From: Bradyrhizobium canariense
Lineage (GTDB): Bacteria > Pseudomonadota > Alphaproteobacteria > Rhizobiales > Xanthobacteraceae
Assembly: GCF_019402665.1 (NCBI RefSeq)
Contig: NZ_VSST01000020.1
Coordinates: 352,111 to 416,110 of the forward strand
Length of the DNA stretch: 64,000 nt
Reading direction: 5' to 3'
The notes beneath the pieces are model-generated. The model ran no database searches, had not been told where the DNA came from, and saw only the letters and a program-made list of their open reading frames with translations. Every line of letters begins with the position of its first letter. Positions within the stretch are counted from its first letter, which is position 1. A program made the translations under genes and the position numbers. Shown here in pieces: positions 50,289-58,254 of the stretch.

Positions 50289-50290
50289 TC

Positions 50291-50563
50291 CTACGCCGGA
50301 CTGAGGCGAACAGGGTATTCGCGGATCAGGGCACCTCGGTAGAACTTGGTGTCTGGAAGCTCTTCGCTCGGGAGAACGCCGTACTCGGCAAGAACGAAGT
50401 CACCCGCGCTGTCGCAAATCGTTAGCCATTGCTTGAACCCGTTGTGCACGGTGATGTAGCGCAGCGCCTCCTCGGGGCTTGGGCTTAACGGCACGCTCCA
50501 GAAGGCATAAGGGTCGCCCATCTGAACGCGGCGAAGCTCGTACCAGCTCTGATGATCAGACAT
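50291..50563 (-). CDS. Unknown 90-residue protein of the comM element
   Basis: The frame from ATG 50563, with GGAG seven bases upstream, encodes SDHQSWYELRRVQMGDPYAF, WSVPLSPSPEEALRYITVHN, GFKQWLTICDSAGDFVLAEY and an Arg-rich end. It looks like a folded alpha/beta domain but no family is recognised. It is the last of three minus-strand cargo genes, 133 bp beyond the TIR-like gene. It may be an accessory protein of that gene; evidence is positional only. Confidence 0.5.
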   Translation of the reverse strand: MSDHQSWYELRRVQMGDPYAFWSVPLSPSPEEALRYITVHNGFKQWLTICDSAGDFVLAEYGVLPSEELPDTKFYRGALIREYPVRLSPA

Positions 50564-50696
50564 GCATCCGCTCCTGCAGCAGCCGTTGTCGTAGTGGGCG
50601 CGATGGCGCATAGGAACGCGCTGGCAGGACACAAGGACCACCGGGAGTAGCTGCGCCTACTTGGCGTCTCCCGAGAGGTGTGGCTCGAAGGGCAAG

Positions 50697-51545
50697 CTAC
50701 GTAGGTTTGAGGAAGCCCTCGCGCTCAAGAACACGACGGATTTCCTCGAACCGCGCACTCAGATTGTCTCGCTGAAATCGAATTTGCCCGAGACCATGGA
50801 TGTTCGAGAACTCCTCACACCCGTCCTCTAGCAAGATGATCGCCCTTCGGAAGCCGAGCTTTCCCTGAAACAAACCCACCTCATGCACGACGTTCTCGCG
50901 TGCCCTCATAGACCCATCGGCCTGTTGGTCCTCAGCTGTCATGACAAGGAAGGCAAAACCGGCCTGCGCCAGCATTTCCTCCAGCCGGGCCACCGTGGGA
51001 AGCCCAGCGGTCGAGACAGCGTTGAACTCGTCCACCGAAAGGCCGAGACGCTCCCGAAGGAAGTCGCGGAGTTCACGCCACAACGGAGACCGACCGTGCC
51101 CTATGACGACGTGTTTGCTCAACGGCGCAGGAGAAGCAGCAGGCGCGACGGTGACGGGCTCCATTTCGCCCAATAGATCGAGTTCGTTGGTTAGGAATGC
51201 CATTGCTTCCTGAAGTAGCCCGATGGAATTGTTCCTACAGCGACGCAGGCTCTCCTGGATTTCATGCAAAGGCACGGGATAGGCATAGTTGAGAGGCCAG
51301 CTGAAGTGGGCGGCGCCACTATACCGTTGAAACTCGACAGTCCCATGCCCGAACGTCTGCGTGAGAGCTGCCTCGACTGCCGCAGCAAGCCGGTCCGCCT
51401 TCACGGTGTCTTCGTTGGCGGGAATGTTCGGATCAAACGCGGTGACCTGCTTCAGGGCGGCTTCAAGACGCTTGAGGCCCTGACGCATCCGCTCAGGCGT
51501 CAGGTAGGCAGGCTGAGGCTGAGGAGGACGGTTGCGTGTAGCCAT
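50697..51545 (-). CDS. TIR-like nucleotide-binding domain protein (CAP12/Pycsar-effector type)
   Basis: This 282-residue protein has an N-terminal helical domain of about 130 residues (PAYLTPERMRQGLKRLEAAL, LHEIQESLRRCRNNSIGLLQ), then a C-terminal TIR-like domain at about 145-275. That domain resembles the predicted nucleotide-binding/TIR family found in CBASS Cap12 and Pycsar effectors: KHVVIGHGRSPLWRELRDFL, VARLEEMLAQAGFAFLVMTA, RARENVVHEVGLFQGKLGFR with the Glu expected for NAD hydrolysis, and a final LEREGFLKP. Such proteins deplete NAD on phage infection. No cyclic-nucleotide synthase gene is nearby, so it would sense by other means. ATG at 51545 follows AAGGA. Function in defence is inferred. 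Confidence 0.8.
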   Translation of the reverse strand: MATRNRPPQPQPAYLTPERMRQGLKRLEAALKQVTAFDPNIPANEDTVKADRLAAAVEAALTQTFGHGTVEFQRYSGAAHFSWPLNYAYPVPLHEIQESLRRCRNNSIGLLQEAMAFLTNELDLLGEMEPVTVAPAASPAPLSKHVVIGHGRSPLWRELRDFLRERLGLSVDEFNAVSTAGLPTVARLEEMLAQAGFAFLVMTAEDQQADGSMRARENVVHEVGLFQGKLGFRRAIILLEDGCEEFSNIHGLGQIRFQRDNLSARFEEIRRVLEREGFLKPT

Positions 51546-51757
51546 TGGGAAGTCCTTCAAGCTCTGAAACGGTACACCAACTCGCGTAAGCAGGCACACC
51601 ATGCCATTATCCGAGCTGTGGGCAAGGCGGCGACATGGTCGAATTGCTGCTGACGGAACACGTGCGAGCGACCCTTTCGGCAGCGCTTTGAAGCCGTTAG
51701 CTCAGCGGCAGCGACAGGGTTTAAGGCCTCTCGTGAACCGGTGCACACTGAGCGCAC

Positions 51758-51804
51758 CAAATAGGGTCCGGTGTCGGAAATGGGACCCAAAGCCGGACCG
51801 AAGA
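51758..51804 (+). repeat. GGGGCCC/ATGGGACCC motif pair, copy B
   Basis: CAAATAGGGTCC at 51758-51769 is followed, after 10 bp, by ATGGGACCC (51780-51788) and AAAGCCGGAC. It lies in the 286-bp space between the TIR-like gene and the membrane protein gene, in which no other gene was seen. Confidence 0.65.
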
Positions 51805-51831
51805 TAATAGGCGAGGAACGGCCCGAAGATT

Positions 51832-52644
51832 TCATCCCCGTAGAAGGACCATTACGACAGCCGTAATCAAGAACGTCGCGGCGGCGGCAACATATCCAAT
51901 CGAGCGCAGCGGATGCGCATCGCCCTGAGCAAAGAACCACTGTGAGAACTTGCCTGCGGTGCGCACGTAGTTGACAGCCTTCGCGACAATAACGCCAAAC
52001 GCAAAAAGCGGCAGCCAGAGATGGACTAAGAAGGCTGGCACCAGTAGTGCCCACCGGAAGCTCTTGTTAGAAATGAAGCCCCACCATTCAACAAGGTCGT
52101 CAAGGAAGTAGCGCCACTCGAAGGTCCTAGTCTTGATGGAGAAGCCGCCGACATCACGAACCCAATAGCAAATTACGATGATGATCACGCCAATCAACGG
52201 GGCTGTGAGCAAGGCGAGCAGGGGCCGATGCTTACCGAAGATGATCCATCGCCTAATCACAAACAGCGAGAGATAGTCGGCGGAAATGTTCGTCAATAAT
52301 TGAGTGAACGCGCTCCAGCCAAATACTTCGGGCCGATAGTAGAGCAGCCAAAGGGTAGGTGGGAAAACCTGGGACGAAACCAAGATAGTCGCGACGGTGG
52401 AGATGGCTGCGGACGTGAGGAAGGCACGCCAGCCGAGAAGAGGAGCCGTGTAAAGTCGATCGAAGAAATAGAGTACGGCATCTCCAACGTGCTGCTCTTC
52501 ATACTTTGCGCCCGCAAACCAGCTTGAAACCGCCTTTCGAGCGCGAGGTGCCGCATTGCGATCCAGCAGCCAAAACAGTCCGAACACAGCAACGGCATAC
52601 ACAAGTGGAGGCCAGAAGCCGAGAAGTCTGAGTATTTGCGCCAC
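51832..52644 (-). CDS. Polytopic membrane protein of unknown function
   Basis: This protein of about 270 residues has five or six hydrophobic segments: GFWPPLVYAVAVFGLFWLL, ISTVATILVSSQVFPPTLWL, LLALLTAPLIGVIIIVICYW, LLVPAFLVHLWLPLFAFGVI and IGYVAAAATFLITAVVMVLL. Short Arg/Trp-rich loops separate them. I recognise no family. GTG at 52644, with GGGA six bases upstream, is preferred over TTG at 52662. It sits upstream of the TIR-like gene on the same strand, 286 bp away, so co-transcription is uncertain. Membrane partners of defence effectors exist, but any link here is inferred from position. Confidence 0.65.
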   Translation of the reverse strand: MAQILRLLGFWPPLVYAVAVFGLFWLLDRNAAPRARKAVSSWFAGAKYEEQHVGDAVLYFFDRLYTAPLLGWRAFLTSAAISTVATILVSSQVFPPTLWLLYYRPEVFGWSAFTQLLTNISADYLSLFVIRRWIIFGKHRPLLALLTAPLIGVIIIVICYWVRDVGGFSIKTRTFEWRYFLDDLVEWWGFISNKSFRWALLVPAFLVHLWLPLFAFGVIVAKAVNYVRTAGKFSQWFFAQGDAHPLRSIGYVAAAATFLITAVVMVLLRG

Positions 52645-52784
52645 TTCGTTTCCCGCCCGCAATTCCAGCGAGCATAATGGCGATTAGCTCAATTTTTCAA
52701 CAGGTCCGGAACCGCCGCTTGAGCTAGGGCGACGGCCGCCAACGCTTTAAGCCCGATTTTGAAGTTCCGGGGGTGGGCTAGGAT

Positions 52785-52830
52785 CAAAAAGGGGCCCGGT
52801 AAGACGCATGGGACCCAAAAGCGGAATACG
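52785..52830 (+). repeat. GGGGCCC/ATGGGACCC motif pair, copy C
   Basis: CAAAAAGGGGCCC at 52785-52797 is followed, after 10 bp, by ATGGGACCC (52808-52816) and AAAAGCGGAATACG. It lies between the membrane protein gene and attR. Confidence 0.65.
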
Positions 52831-52846
52831 ATTTCCCATTGACGAA

Positions 52847-52860
52847 ATCATCTGCTCATG
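52847..52860 (+). repeat. Right attachment site (attR) of the comM element
   Basis: ATCATCTGCTCATG matches the left site at 46874-46887 in 13 of 14 positions. The sequence directly after it continues the ComM frame with IGAPGAGKS. The ATG in the core could serve as a start codon for the right half. Confidence 0.85.
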
Positions 52861-53754
52861 ATCGGCGCGCCCGGCGCCGGCAAATCGATGCTGGCGGCAC
52901 GCCTGCCCTCGATCCTGCCGCCGCTGTCACCGGGCGAGTTGCTCGAAGTCTCGATGATCGCCTCTGTCGCCGGCGAGATCGAGGGCGGCGCACTGACGGC
53001 GCGGCGGCCGTTTCGATCGCCGCATCATTCCGCCAGCATGGCCGCGCTCACTGGCGGCGGCATGCGCGCACGGCCAGGCGAGATCTCCCTCGCGCATCAG
53101 GGCGTGCTGTTCCTCGACGAGCTCCCCGAATTCGATCCGCGCGTGCTGGATTCGCTGCGCCAACCGCTGGAGAACGGCGAGGTCTCGGTGTCCCGCGCCA
53201 ATCACCGCGTCACCTATCCCGCACGCTTCATGCTGGTCGCGGCGATGAATCCGTGCCGCTGCGGCAATGCGTTCGAGCCCGGCTATGCCTGCAAGCGCGG
53301 CCGCATCGATCGCTGCACCGGCGACTACCAGGCCCGCATCTCGGGGCCGCTGATGGACCGTATCGACCTGCGCATCGAGGTTCCCGCCGTGACCGCGGCC
53401 GATTTGATCCTGCCGCCGCCGGCAGAGGGCTCGGCCGAAGTCGCCGCGCGCGTGGCCGCCGCGCGTGACATCCAGCTCGCGGGCTACGCGGACGCCGGCC
53501 TGCCGAAGGTTCGCACCAATGCCGAAGCGCCGGCCTCGGTGCTGGAGGAGATCGCCAAGCCGGATGCGCAAGGCCAGAAGCTGCTGCGCGACGCCGCCGA
53601 GACCATGCGGCTGTCGGCGCGCGGCTATCACCGCGTGCTGCGGGTGGCGCGCACGCTGGCCGATCTCGATCGTGCCGACAAGATCGGCCGGCTGCATCTG
53701 GCCGAAGCGCTGTCCTACCGCGCACTCGCGGAGGATGTGCGCCAGTTGGCCTGA
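52858..53754 (+). pseudogene. comM: comM/yifB Mg-chelatase-like gene, 3' half (interrupted)
   Basis: This fragment encodes the whole AAA+ domain of ComM, 298 residues if translation began at the ATG within attR. Walker A is IGAPGAGKSMLAARLPSILP, Walker B is GVLFLDELPEFDPRVLDSLR, and the family signatures PFRSPHHSASMAALTGG, AMNPCRCGNAFEPGYACKRG and ISGPLMDRIDLRIEVPAVTA are all present. C-terminal helices include SARGYHRVLRVARTLADLD. The N-terminal half is at 46243-46890. Separated halves would probably not assemble a functional hexamer, although expression of this half from an element promoter cannot be ruled out. Confidence 0.95.
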
Positions 53755-53807
53755 GCAATGCGCCGCCGCAGCTTTCTCGACAACATCACCATGCCCGAGA
53801 TTGAACC

Positions 53808-54148
53808 ATGACCGACGCCAATGCCTGCACCATCAGATTTGTCCGCCCGTCCCAATATGCCGACGGCTGAGGTCGTACGAGCTGCGGGTCAACGGGACCA
53901 GCGTTGGGAAGCTTGCGAGCAACGACGCGTTGGAGATCACGCTGCCGGCCGGTGCCTGCACGATCGAGGCGACCATTGATTGGGGCAGGAGCCAGCCGCT
54001 CATCGTTCGCACCACTCCTGGCCAAATCGTCGAGATTGAGGTCAGGAACAGGTGGGGCGCCTGGGCAGCGCTGTGGGCGATCAGCTTCGGCAAGAACAGC
54101 TATTTGGTTCTCACTGAAGTCGAGCGAAAAACGAACAGAAGCGCTTAA
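53808..54148 (+). pseudogene. Small beta-rich protein of unknown function, frameshifted
   Basis: The start ATG at 53808 opens MTDANACTIRFVRPSQYADG and then stops at about 53868. A second frame directly continues with RSYELRVNGTSVGKLASNDA, LEITLPAGACTIEATIDWGR and QIVEIEVRNRWGAWAALWAI, ending SYLVLTEVERKTNRSA. Joined, this is about 113 residues, a small beta-sandwich-like domain with a C-terminal hydrophobic patch, similar in style to PEGA-like proteins. I do not recognise a named family. A single-base shift near 53860-53870 is the simplest explanation. Confidence 0.6.
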
Positions 54149-54267
54149 CCGACTGAGATTCTCATCCCCCGATACCGGCATCAACCCGGCGGTAACGAGT
54201 TTCCTTTACGCTCTGCAAACCATAAGGCCCATCAGTTCCCCGTACAGGGCCTGGCGAGTAGCGTGTC

Positions 54268-54735
54268 ATGTTGCGTTTCAAGATCTTGGCCTCGGTTGTT
54301 CCCCTGTTGGCGGCCGCGGTGTTCGCGCGCAGCGAGATCGGATCGGTCTCGCATCCCTGCATCGCCCTCGGCGACACCTCGGTCGAGCTGACGTCGCTGT
54401 TCTGGACCGCCGGCGTGCATGTCGCCTTCACCGATGATCCCGCGCGCGCCACGGTGCGGGTTCAGATCACCGAGGATGCGGACGCTGCCGACTTCGCCGT
54501 TGTTGACGATGGCCCCGGGTCGGAATCGGAGTCCTGCCAGGCCAACCCTTCGACTCGCCTGATCTCGATTGCCGCACAGCCCGTCGACGGCGGTCAGGTG
54601 GTCTATCTCTCCACCGAGGGGCCGGCGGATTACCGGGTCTATGTGCGCTCGAAAACCTTCTCGCAGCGCGAGGCGGCGGCGCTGATCGTCGGCGCCCGCG
54701 GCGGCCACCGCCATCTCCAGGCGGCCTCGCTTTGA
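54268..54735 (+). CDS. Exported protein of unknown function
   Basis: This 155-residue protein begins with a hydrophobic export signal (RFKILASVVPLLAAAVFARS). The mature part is acidic: VELTSLFWTAGVHVAFTDDP, ITEDADAADFAVVDDGPGSE, YRVYVRSKTFSQREAAALIV. No family is recognised. It precedes the histidine kinase by 140 bp on the same strand. A similar gene beside the same kinase is possible in related genomes, but I cannot verify this. Confidence 0.7.
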   Translation: MLRFKILASVVPLLAAAVFARSEIGSVSHPCIALGDTSVELTSLFWTAGVHVAFTDDPARATVRVQITEDADAADFAVVDDGPGSESESCQANPSTRLISIAAQPVDGGQVVYLSTEGPADYRVYVRSKTFSQREAAALIVGARGGHRHLQAASL

Positions 54736-54875
54736 GCCGCCTCGCTTTGCGCCGTTAACGTCTCGTCAACCCTGTTTGGAGGCGGTCGCAGGGCCTCAAA
54801 CTGTTCGCAAGGTCGGCGGCACATCGTCGTTTACAGCGAGCACAGGTTTTTACGAAAAGAGTCGGGTCGGTGGCG

Positions 54876-57101
54876 ATGGATCGGACGTTCCGGATCAAGG
54901 TGCGCATGCGTCGCTTCAGGCGACAGTACCCACGAATCGCCTTCGCGATCCGCTCCTTCATGATCTTCTCGGCGACCTTCGGCGGCGCCTATGGGTTTGT
55001 CTCCGGCAGCCGGTCCGAGACGTCCGGCTACGATCCCAATGCGTTTGCGATCGGCGTCAGCTTCCTGTTCGCGCTCGCCTGCCTCGGCCTCGCCACGCTG
55101 AGCATGCGCCTGCGCTTCGTCAACAAGCGGATGCGTGCGCTGGCTGCCCACAACGAAACGCTGATCGACCGCAATTGGGAGCTGAAGGAGGCCGAGGAGC
55201 GCGCTCGCAGCCTGTTCGAACAGCAGGGCGATCTGATCGTGCTGCGCGACACAGGCGGCCGCATCACCTTCGCCAACGACGCCTATTGCGCGCTTGCCGC
55301 ACAGGCGCGCGGCGCGCTGGTCGGCACGCGCTTTGATTTCGACGTGCTGGAGCAGGGCGACAGCGCCCGCGAGAGCAACGGCACGCGGATTCACGACCAG
55401 AAGATCGCAACTCCGCTCGGCGCGCGCTGGATCGCCTGGCGCGAAGGCTATGTCCGCCTCGACGCCGGCCAGCCTGCCGAATTACAGAGCGTCGGACGCG
55501 ACGTCACCGACCGCACCGAGACCGAGCGGGCGCTGTCCGAGGCCCGCGATCAGGCCGACGCCGCCAACCGGGCCAAATCGCGCTTCCTGGCGATGGCGTC
55601 GCACGAGATCCGCACGCCGCTCAACGGCATCATCGGTATGGGCGGGCTGCTGCTCGACACCACGCTGACGCCGGAGCAGTCGACCTACGCCAGGGCCGTG
55701 AAGACCTCCGGCGAAGCGCTGATGGCGCTGATCGAGGAGTTGCTCGACTATTCTAAGATCGAGGCCGGCAAGCTCGATCTCGAGCAGCGTCCCTTCGCGC
55801 TCTCGGCCCTGATCGAGGACATCACCGAGCTGCTCGCGCCGCGCGCGCAGGCGAAACAGCTCGAGATCGCCGCCTATGTCGACGAGCGGCTGCCGCTCGA
55901 AGTGGTCGGCGACGCCGCGCGGCTGCGCCAGGTGCTGCTCAACCTCGCCGGCAACGCCATCAAGTTCACGGCGAGCGGCGGCGTCGCGCTGATCGTCGAG
56001 CCCGGCATCTGGCCGAACGAAATCAGCTTTCTGGTGCGCGACACCGGGATCGGCATCGCAGCCGACGCGCAACAGCGCATCTTCCGCGAATTCGAGCAGG
56101 CCGACGAACGCGTCGCCCGCACCTATGGCGGCACCGGCCTCGGTCTCGCCATCAGCGAGCGCATCGTCAAGCGCATGGGCGGCCGCATCACGCTCACGAG
56201 CGAGCCGGGCAAGGGTTCCACCTTCGAGGTCGCGGTACCGCTGGCGTCATCCCCTGTCGGCACGAAAGAAACGGCGTTCCCGAGTCCCGACCTCACAGGC
56301 AAGTCGATCCTGCTGATTGCCGACGGCATCGAGGCGTCACTGATCGCGCGGCGGCTGGAGCGCTGGGGCGGCCAGACCTGCATGGTGACGGACGCCGCGG
56401 TGGCGGAAGCGCTGCTGCCGGAACGCTCATGGCATTCGGTGCTCATCGATCGCGCGCTCGGCGCTGCCATTGCCGACCGCCTCGGCGAAGCCGCACGCAG
56501 CCATGCGACGCAACGCCTCGTGCTGCTGACGTCCGGCTCGCGCCACGAGAAAATCTCGCCGGCCTTCACCGGCTTCCTGGTGAAGCCGCTGCGCGCGGCC
56601 TCACTCGCCGCACGCCTCGCGCTGCCCCCGGAGGTCGCCTCGCCCGATCTCGCGCCGGAGCCATCTGCCCCATCCACCGGCGCGGTACCGGCGAAAGGCC
56701 TCTCGGTTCTCGTCGCCGAGGACAACGAGATCAATGCGCTGTTGATGCGCTCGCTACTGACGAAACTCGGTCACCGCGTCATCATCGCGATCAATGGCGA
56801 GGCCGCGCTGGAATCCTGGCTCGGCGCGTCCTCGGCCGGCACGCCCTATGATCTCGTGCTGATGGACATCCAGATGCCGCAGCTCGACGGCATCGAAACG
56901 ACAAAACGCATCCGTGCGCATGAGGCAGCCAAGGGCGGCCACCACACGCCGATCCTCGCGCTCACCGCCAATACGCTGGTGGAAGATCGCTACGCCTGCT
57001 TTGAAGCGGGCATGAACGGATTTCTGATCAAGCCGCTCGATCGCGAGAAGCTGGAAGAGGCGCTGACCGGACTGGCGGCGGCGCGGCAGCTGGCGGTTTG
57101 A
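54876..57101 (+). CDS. Membrane-bound hybrid sensor histidine kinase
   Basis: This 741-residue kinase has two N-terminal membrane helices (FMIFSATFGGAYGFVSGS and AFAIGVSFLFALACLGLATL), a short coiled coil, a PAS domain at about 115-215 (DLIVLRDTGGRITFANDAYC) and a HisKA domain with the phosphoacceptor His in FLAMASHEIRTPLNGIIGMG. The ATPase domain has N, G1 and G2 boxes (NLAGNAIKFTASGG, RDTGIGIAADAQQR, GGTGLGLAISERIV). A receiver-like segment at about 470-580 lacks the leading acidic pair, followed by a canonical receiver (LSVLVAEDNEINALLMRSLL, LVLMDIQMPQLDGIETTKR, LALTAN, FLIKPL). GTG at 54870 is an alternative start. The signal is unknown. Confidence 0.92.
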   Translation: MDRTFRIKVRMRRFRRQYPRIAFAIRSFMIFSATFGGAYGFVSGSRSETSGYDPNAFAIGVSFLFALACLGLATLSMRLRFVNKRMRALAAHNETLIDRNWELKEAEERARSLFEQQGDLIVLRDTGGRITFANDAYCALAAQARGALVGTRFDFDVLEQGDSARESNGTRIHDQKIATPLGARWIAWREGYVRLDAGQPAELQSVGRDVTDRTETERALSEARDQADAANRAKSRFLAMASHEIRTPLNGIIGMGGLLLDTTLTPEQSTYARAVKTSGEALMALIEELLDYSKIEAGKLDLEQRPFALSALIEDITELLAPRAQAKQLEIAAYVDERLPLEVVGDAARLRQVLLNLAGNAIKFTASGGVALIVEPGIWPNEISFLVRDTGIGIAADAQQRIFREFEQADERVARTYGGTGLGLAISERIVKRMGGRITLTSEPGKGSTFEVAVPLASSPVGTKETAFPSPDLTGKSILLIADGIEASLIARRLERWGGQTCMVTDAAVAEALLPERSWHSVLIDRALGAAIADRLGEAARSHATQRLVLLTSGSRHEKISPAFTGFLVKPLRAASLAARLALPPEVASPDLAPEPSAPSTGAVPAKGLSVLVAEDNEINALLMRSLLTKLGHRVIIAINGEAALESWLGASSAGTPYDLVLMDIQMPQLDGIETTKRIRAHEAAKGGHHTPILALTANTLVEDRYACFEAGMNGFLIKPLDREKLEEALTGLAAARQLAV

Positions 57102-57203
57102 TCCGGATTCCATAGGAACTCGATCCCGGCCGGCAATCGACAATTGAAATCGAGCGCTTCGCGCGTCACCATCCTCTGGGGCATTTTAAGCAGAGGATTT
57201 CGC

Positions 57204-57833
57204 ATGAACATGCTTTGCCGCCTCGCCTTCGTGATCCTTCTCTGTGGTTCCACTCAAGCCACCTCGGCCGATAGCTCGCAACTGATCGCCTCGCTCAAGC
57301 AAGGCGGTTACGTGTTGGTGTTTCGCCACACGGCCACCGACGACAGCCAAAAGGATGTCTACCCTTTCAAGTTCGACGACATGAGCGCCCAGCGTCAGCT
57401 CAGTGAAAAGGGCCGCGACATGGCGCGCCAGATCGGGACGGCCATCAAGGAACTCGCGATCCCGATCGGCGATGTCTACACCAGCAAGCTGAACCGCGCG
57501 ATCGAGGCGGGCAGACTGATCTCCGGTCGCGAGCTCAAGCCAGTCGACGCGTTGACGGACAGCAGCAACGCGAGTGCGTCGGGCATGGCAAATCCGACCG
57601 GTGCAAATGCAAAAGCGGGCCAGGCCGTGCGGCAGCTCGTCGATGCGCCGCCCAAGGCGGGCACCAACACCTTCCTGGTCACCCACAAGACCAACATCGC
57701 CGATGCCTTCGGCAAGGATGCCGGGGACGTGCAGGAAGGCGAAGCTTTCGTCTACCGGGCAAGCACCACCGGTGCGGCGGCTTTCGCAGGGCGCATCAAG
57801 CCTGCGGATTGGATCGCGAAGGCCGGCAAGTGA
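57204..57833 (+). CDS. Exported histidine phosphatase superfamily protein
   Basis: This 209-residue protein has a signal peptide (MLCRLAFVILLCGSTQATSA, probable cleavage after SADS) and a histidine-phosphatase fold: VLVFRHTATDDSQKDVYPFK (RHT instead of the usual RHG), VYTSKLNRAIEAGRLISGR and the second His in FLVTHKTNIADAFGKDAG. Members remove phosphate from small molecules or proteins; the substrate is unknown. ATG at 57204 follows AGAGGA. It is a single gene after the hybrid kinase. Confidence 0.87.
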   Translation: MNMLCRLAFVILLCGSTQATSADSSQLIASLKQGGYVLVFRHTATDDSQKDVYPFKFDDMSAQRQLSEKGRDMARQIGTAIKELAIPIGDVYTSKLNRAIEAGRLISGRELKPVDALTDSSNASASGMANPTGANAKAGQAVRQLVDAPPKAGTNTFLVTHKTNIADAFGKDAGDVQEGEAFVYRASTTGAAAFAGRIKPADWIAKAGK

Positions 57834-57917
57834 GCCGCTTGCCGGCGACGCACGTCAGCTTGGGTGCGGAGCAGGCCGGGCGCCCGGCATCACTGCGCGC
57901 TCCGGCGGAATGAACCG

Positions 57918-58157
57918 TTATGCGGCGTGAGCAGGAAACCGCGGCGCGGACAGCTTGGCCGTCGGCGCTGGCGTGCCCTGGAATTTGGTGTCTGCCTGGG
58001 CCGCGCGCTTGCAATGCGGACACACGAAAAGATGCGCGATGATCGGAGTCGGCTCGTCCGCCAGCAGTTCGGAACGGAACCACTTCATCTCGATATGGCA
58101 GTCCGGGCAGGTCGGTGCTTCCAGCTGCTCGGCGGCGTTTCTGAGACGATCAACCAT
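57918..58157 (-). CDS. Small zinc-ribbon protein
   Basis: This 79-residue protein has two CxxC knuckles (APTCPDCHIEMKWFRSEL and HLFVCPHCKRAAQADTKF), forming a likely zinc ribbon. The N-terminus MVDRLRNAAEQLEA is helical and the C-terminus is Ala/Pro-rich. The function is unknown; such proteins may bind nucleic acid or protein. ATG at 58157 is preferred over a longer start at 58220, since GAGGGACCC lies just upstream. Confidence 0.75.
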   Translation of the reverse strand: MVDRLRNAAEQLEAPTCPDCHIEMKWFRSELLADEPTPIIAHLFVCPHCKRAAQADTKFQGTPAPTAKLSAPRFPAHAA

Positions 58158-58254
58158 GGGTCCCTCGCGTTTACGAAGGTCATAGCGGAATACCCTTTGC
58201 CGGTCTGCAACAAAAGACACTCTGCGCGCGGGCTAGACTCGTCGACCGCAGCGA

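Larger units (their letters stand above)
46888..52860. mobile_element. Serine-recombinase integrative element in comM (about 5.97 kb)
   Basis: The element lies between two near-identical 14-bp direct repeats and splits comM. On the plus strand it encodes a 65-residue protein, a large serine recombinase, a frameshifted ParB-like protein and a small protein. On the minus strand it encodes a membrane protein, a TIR-like protein and a 90-residue protein. The flanking genes are clearly GC-richer at third positions than its coding sequence, which fits foreign origin. There are no plasmid replication or transfer genes and no inverted terminal repeats. It resembles small integrative elements that use comM as a target, as resistance islands do in Acinetobacter. 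Independent excision would need a directionality factor; the 65-residue protein is a candidate by position only. Confidence 0.88.

Noticed and set aside
51685..51745. tRNA-like string GCCGTTAGCTCAGCGG in the element
   Set aside because: The D-stem does not close and no T-loop (GGTTCRA) is present, so the cloverleaf fails.
50100..52860. A CBASS or Pycsar operon around the TIR-like gene
   Set aside because: No nucleotidyltransferase or cyclase motif (GS...DxD or adenylate-cyclase type) was seen in any neighbouring frame.
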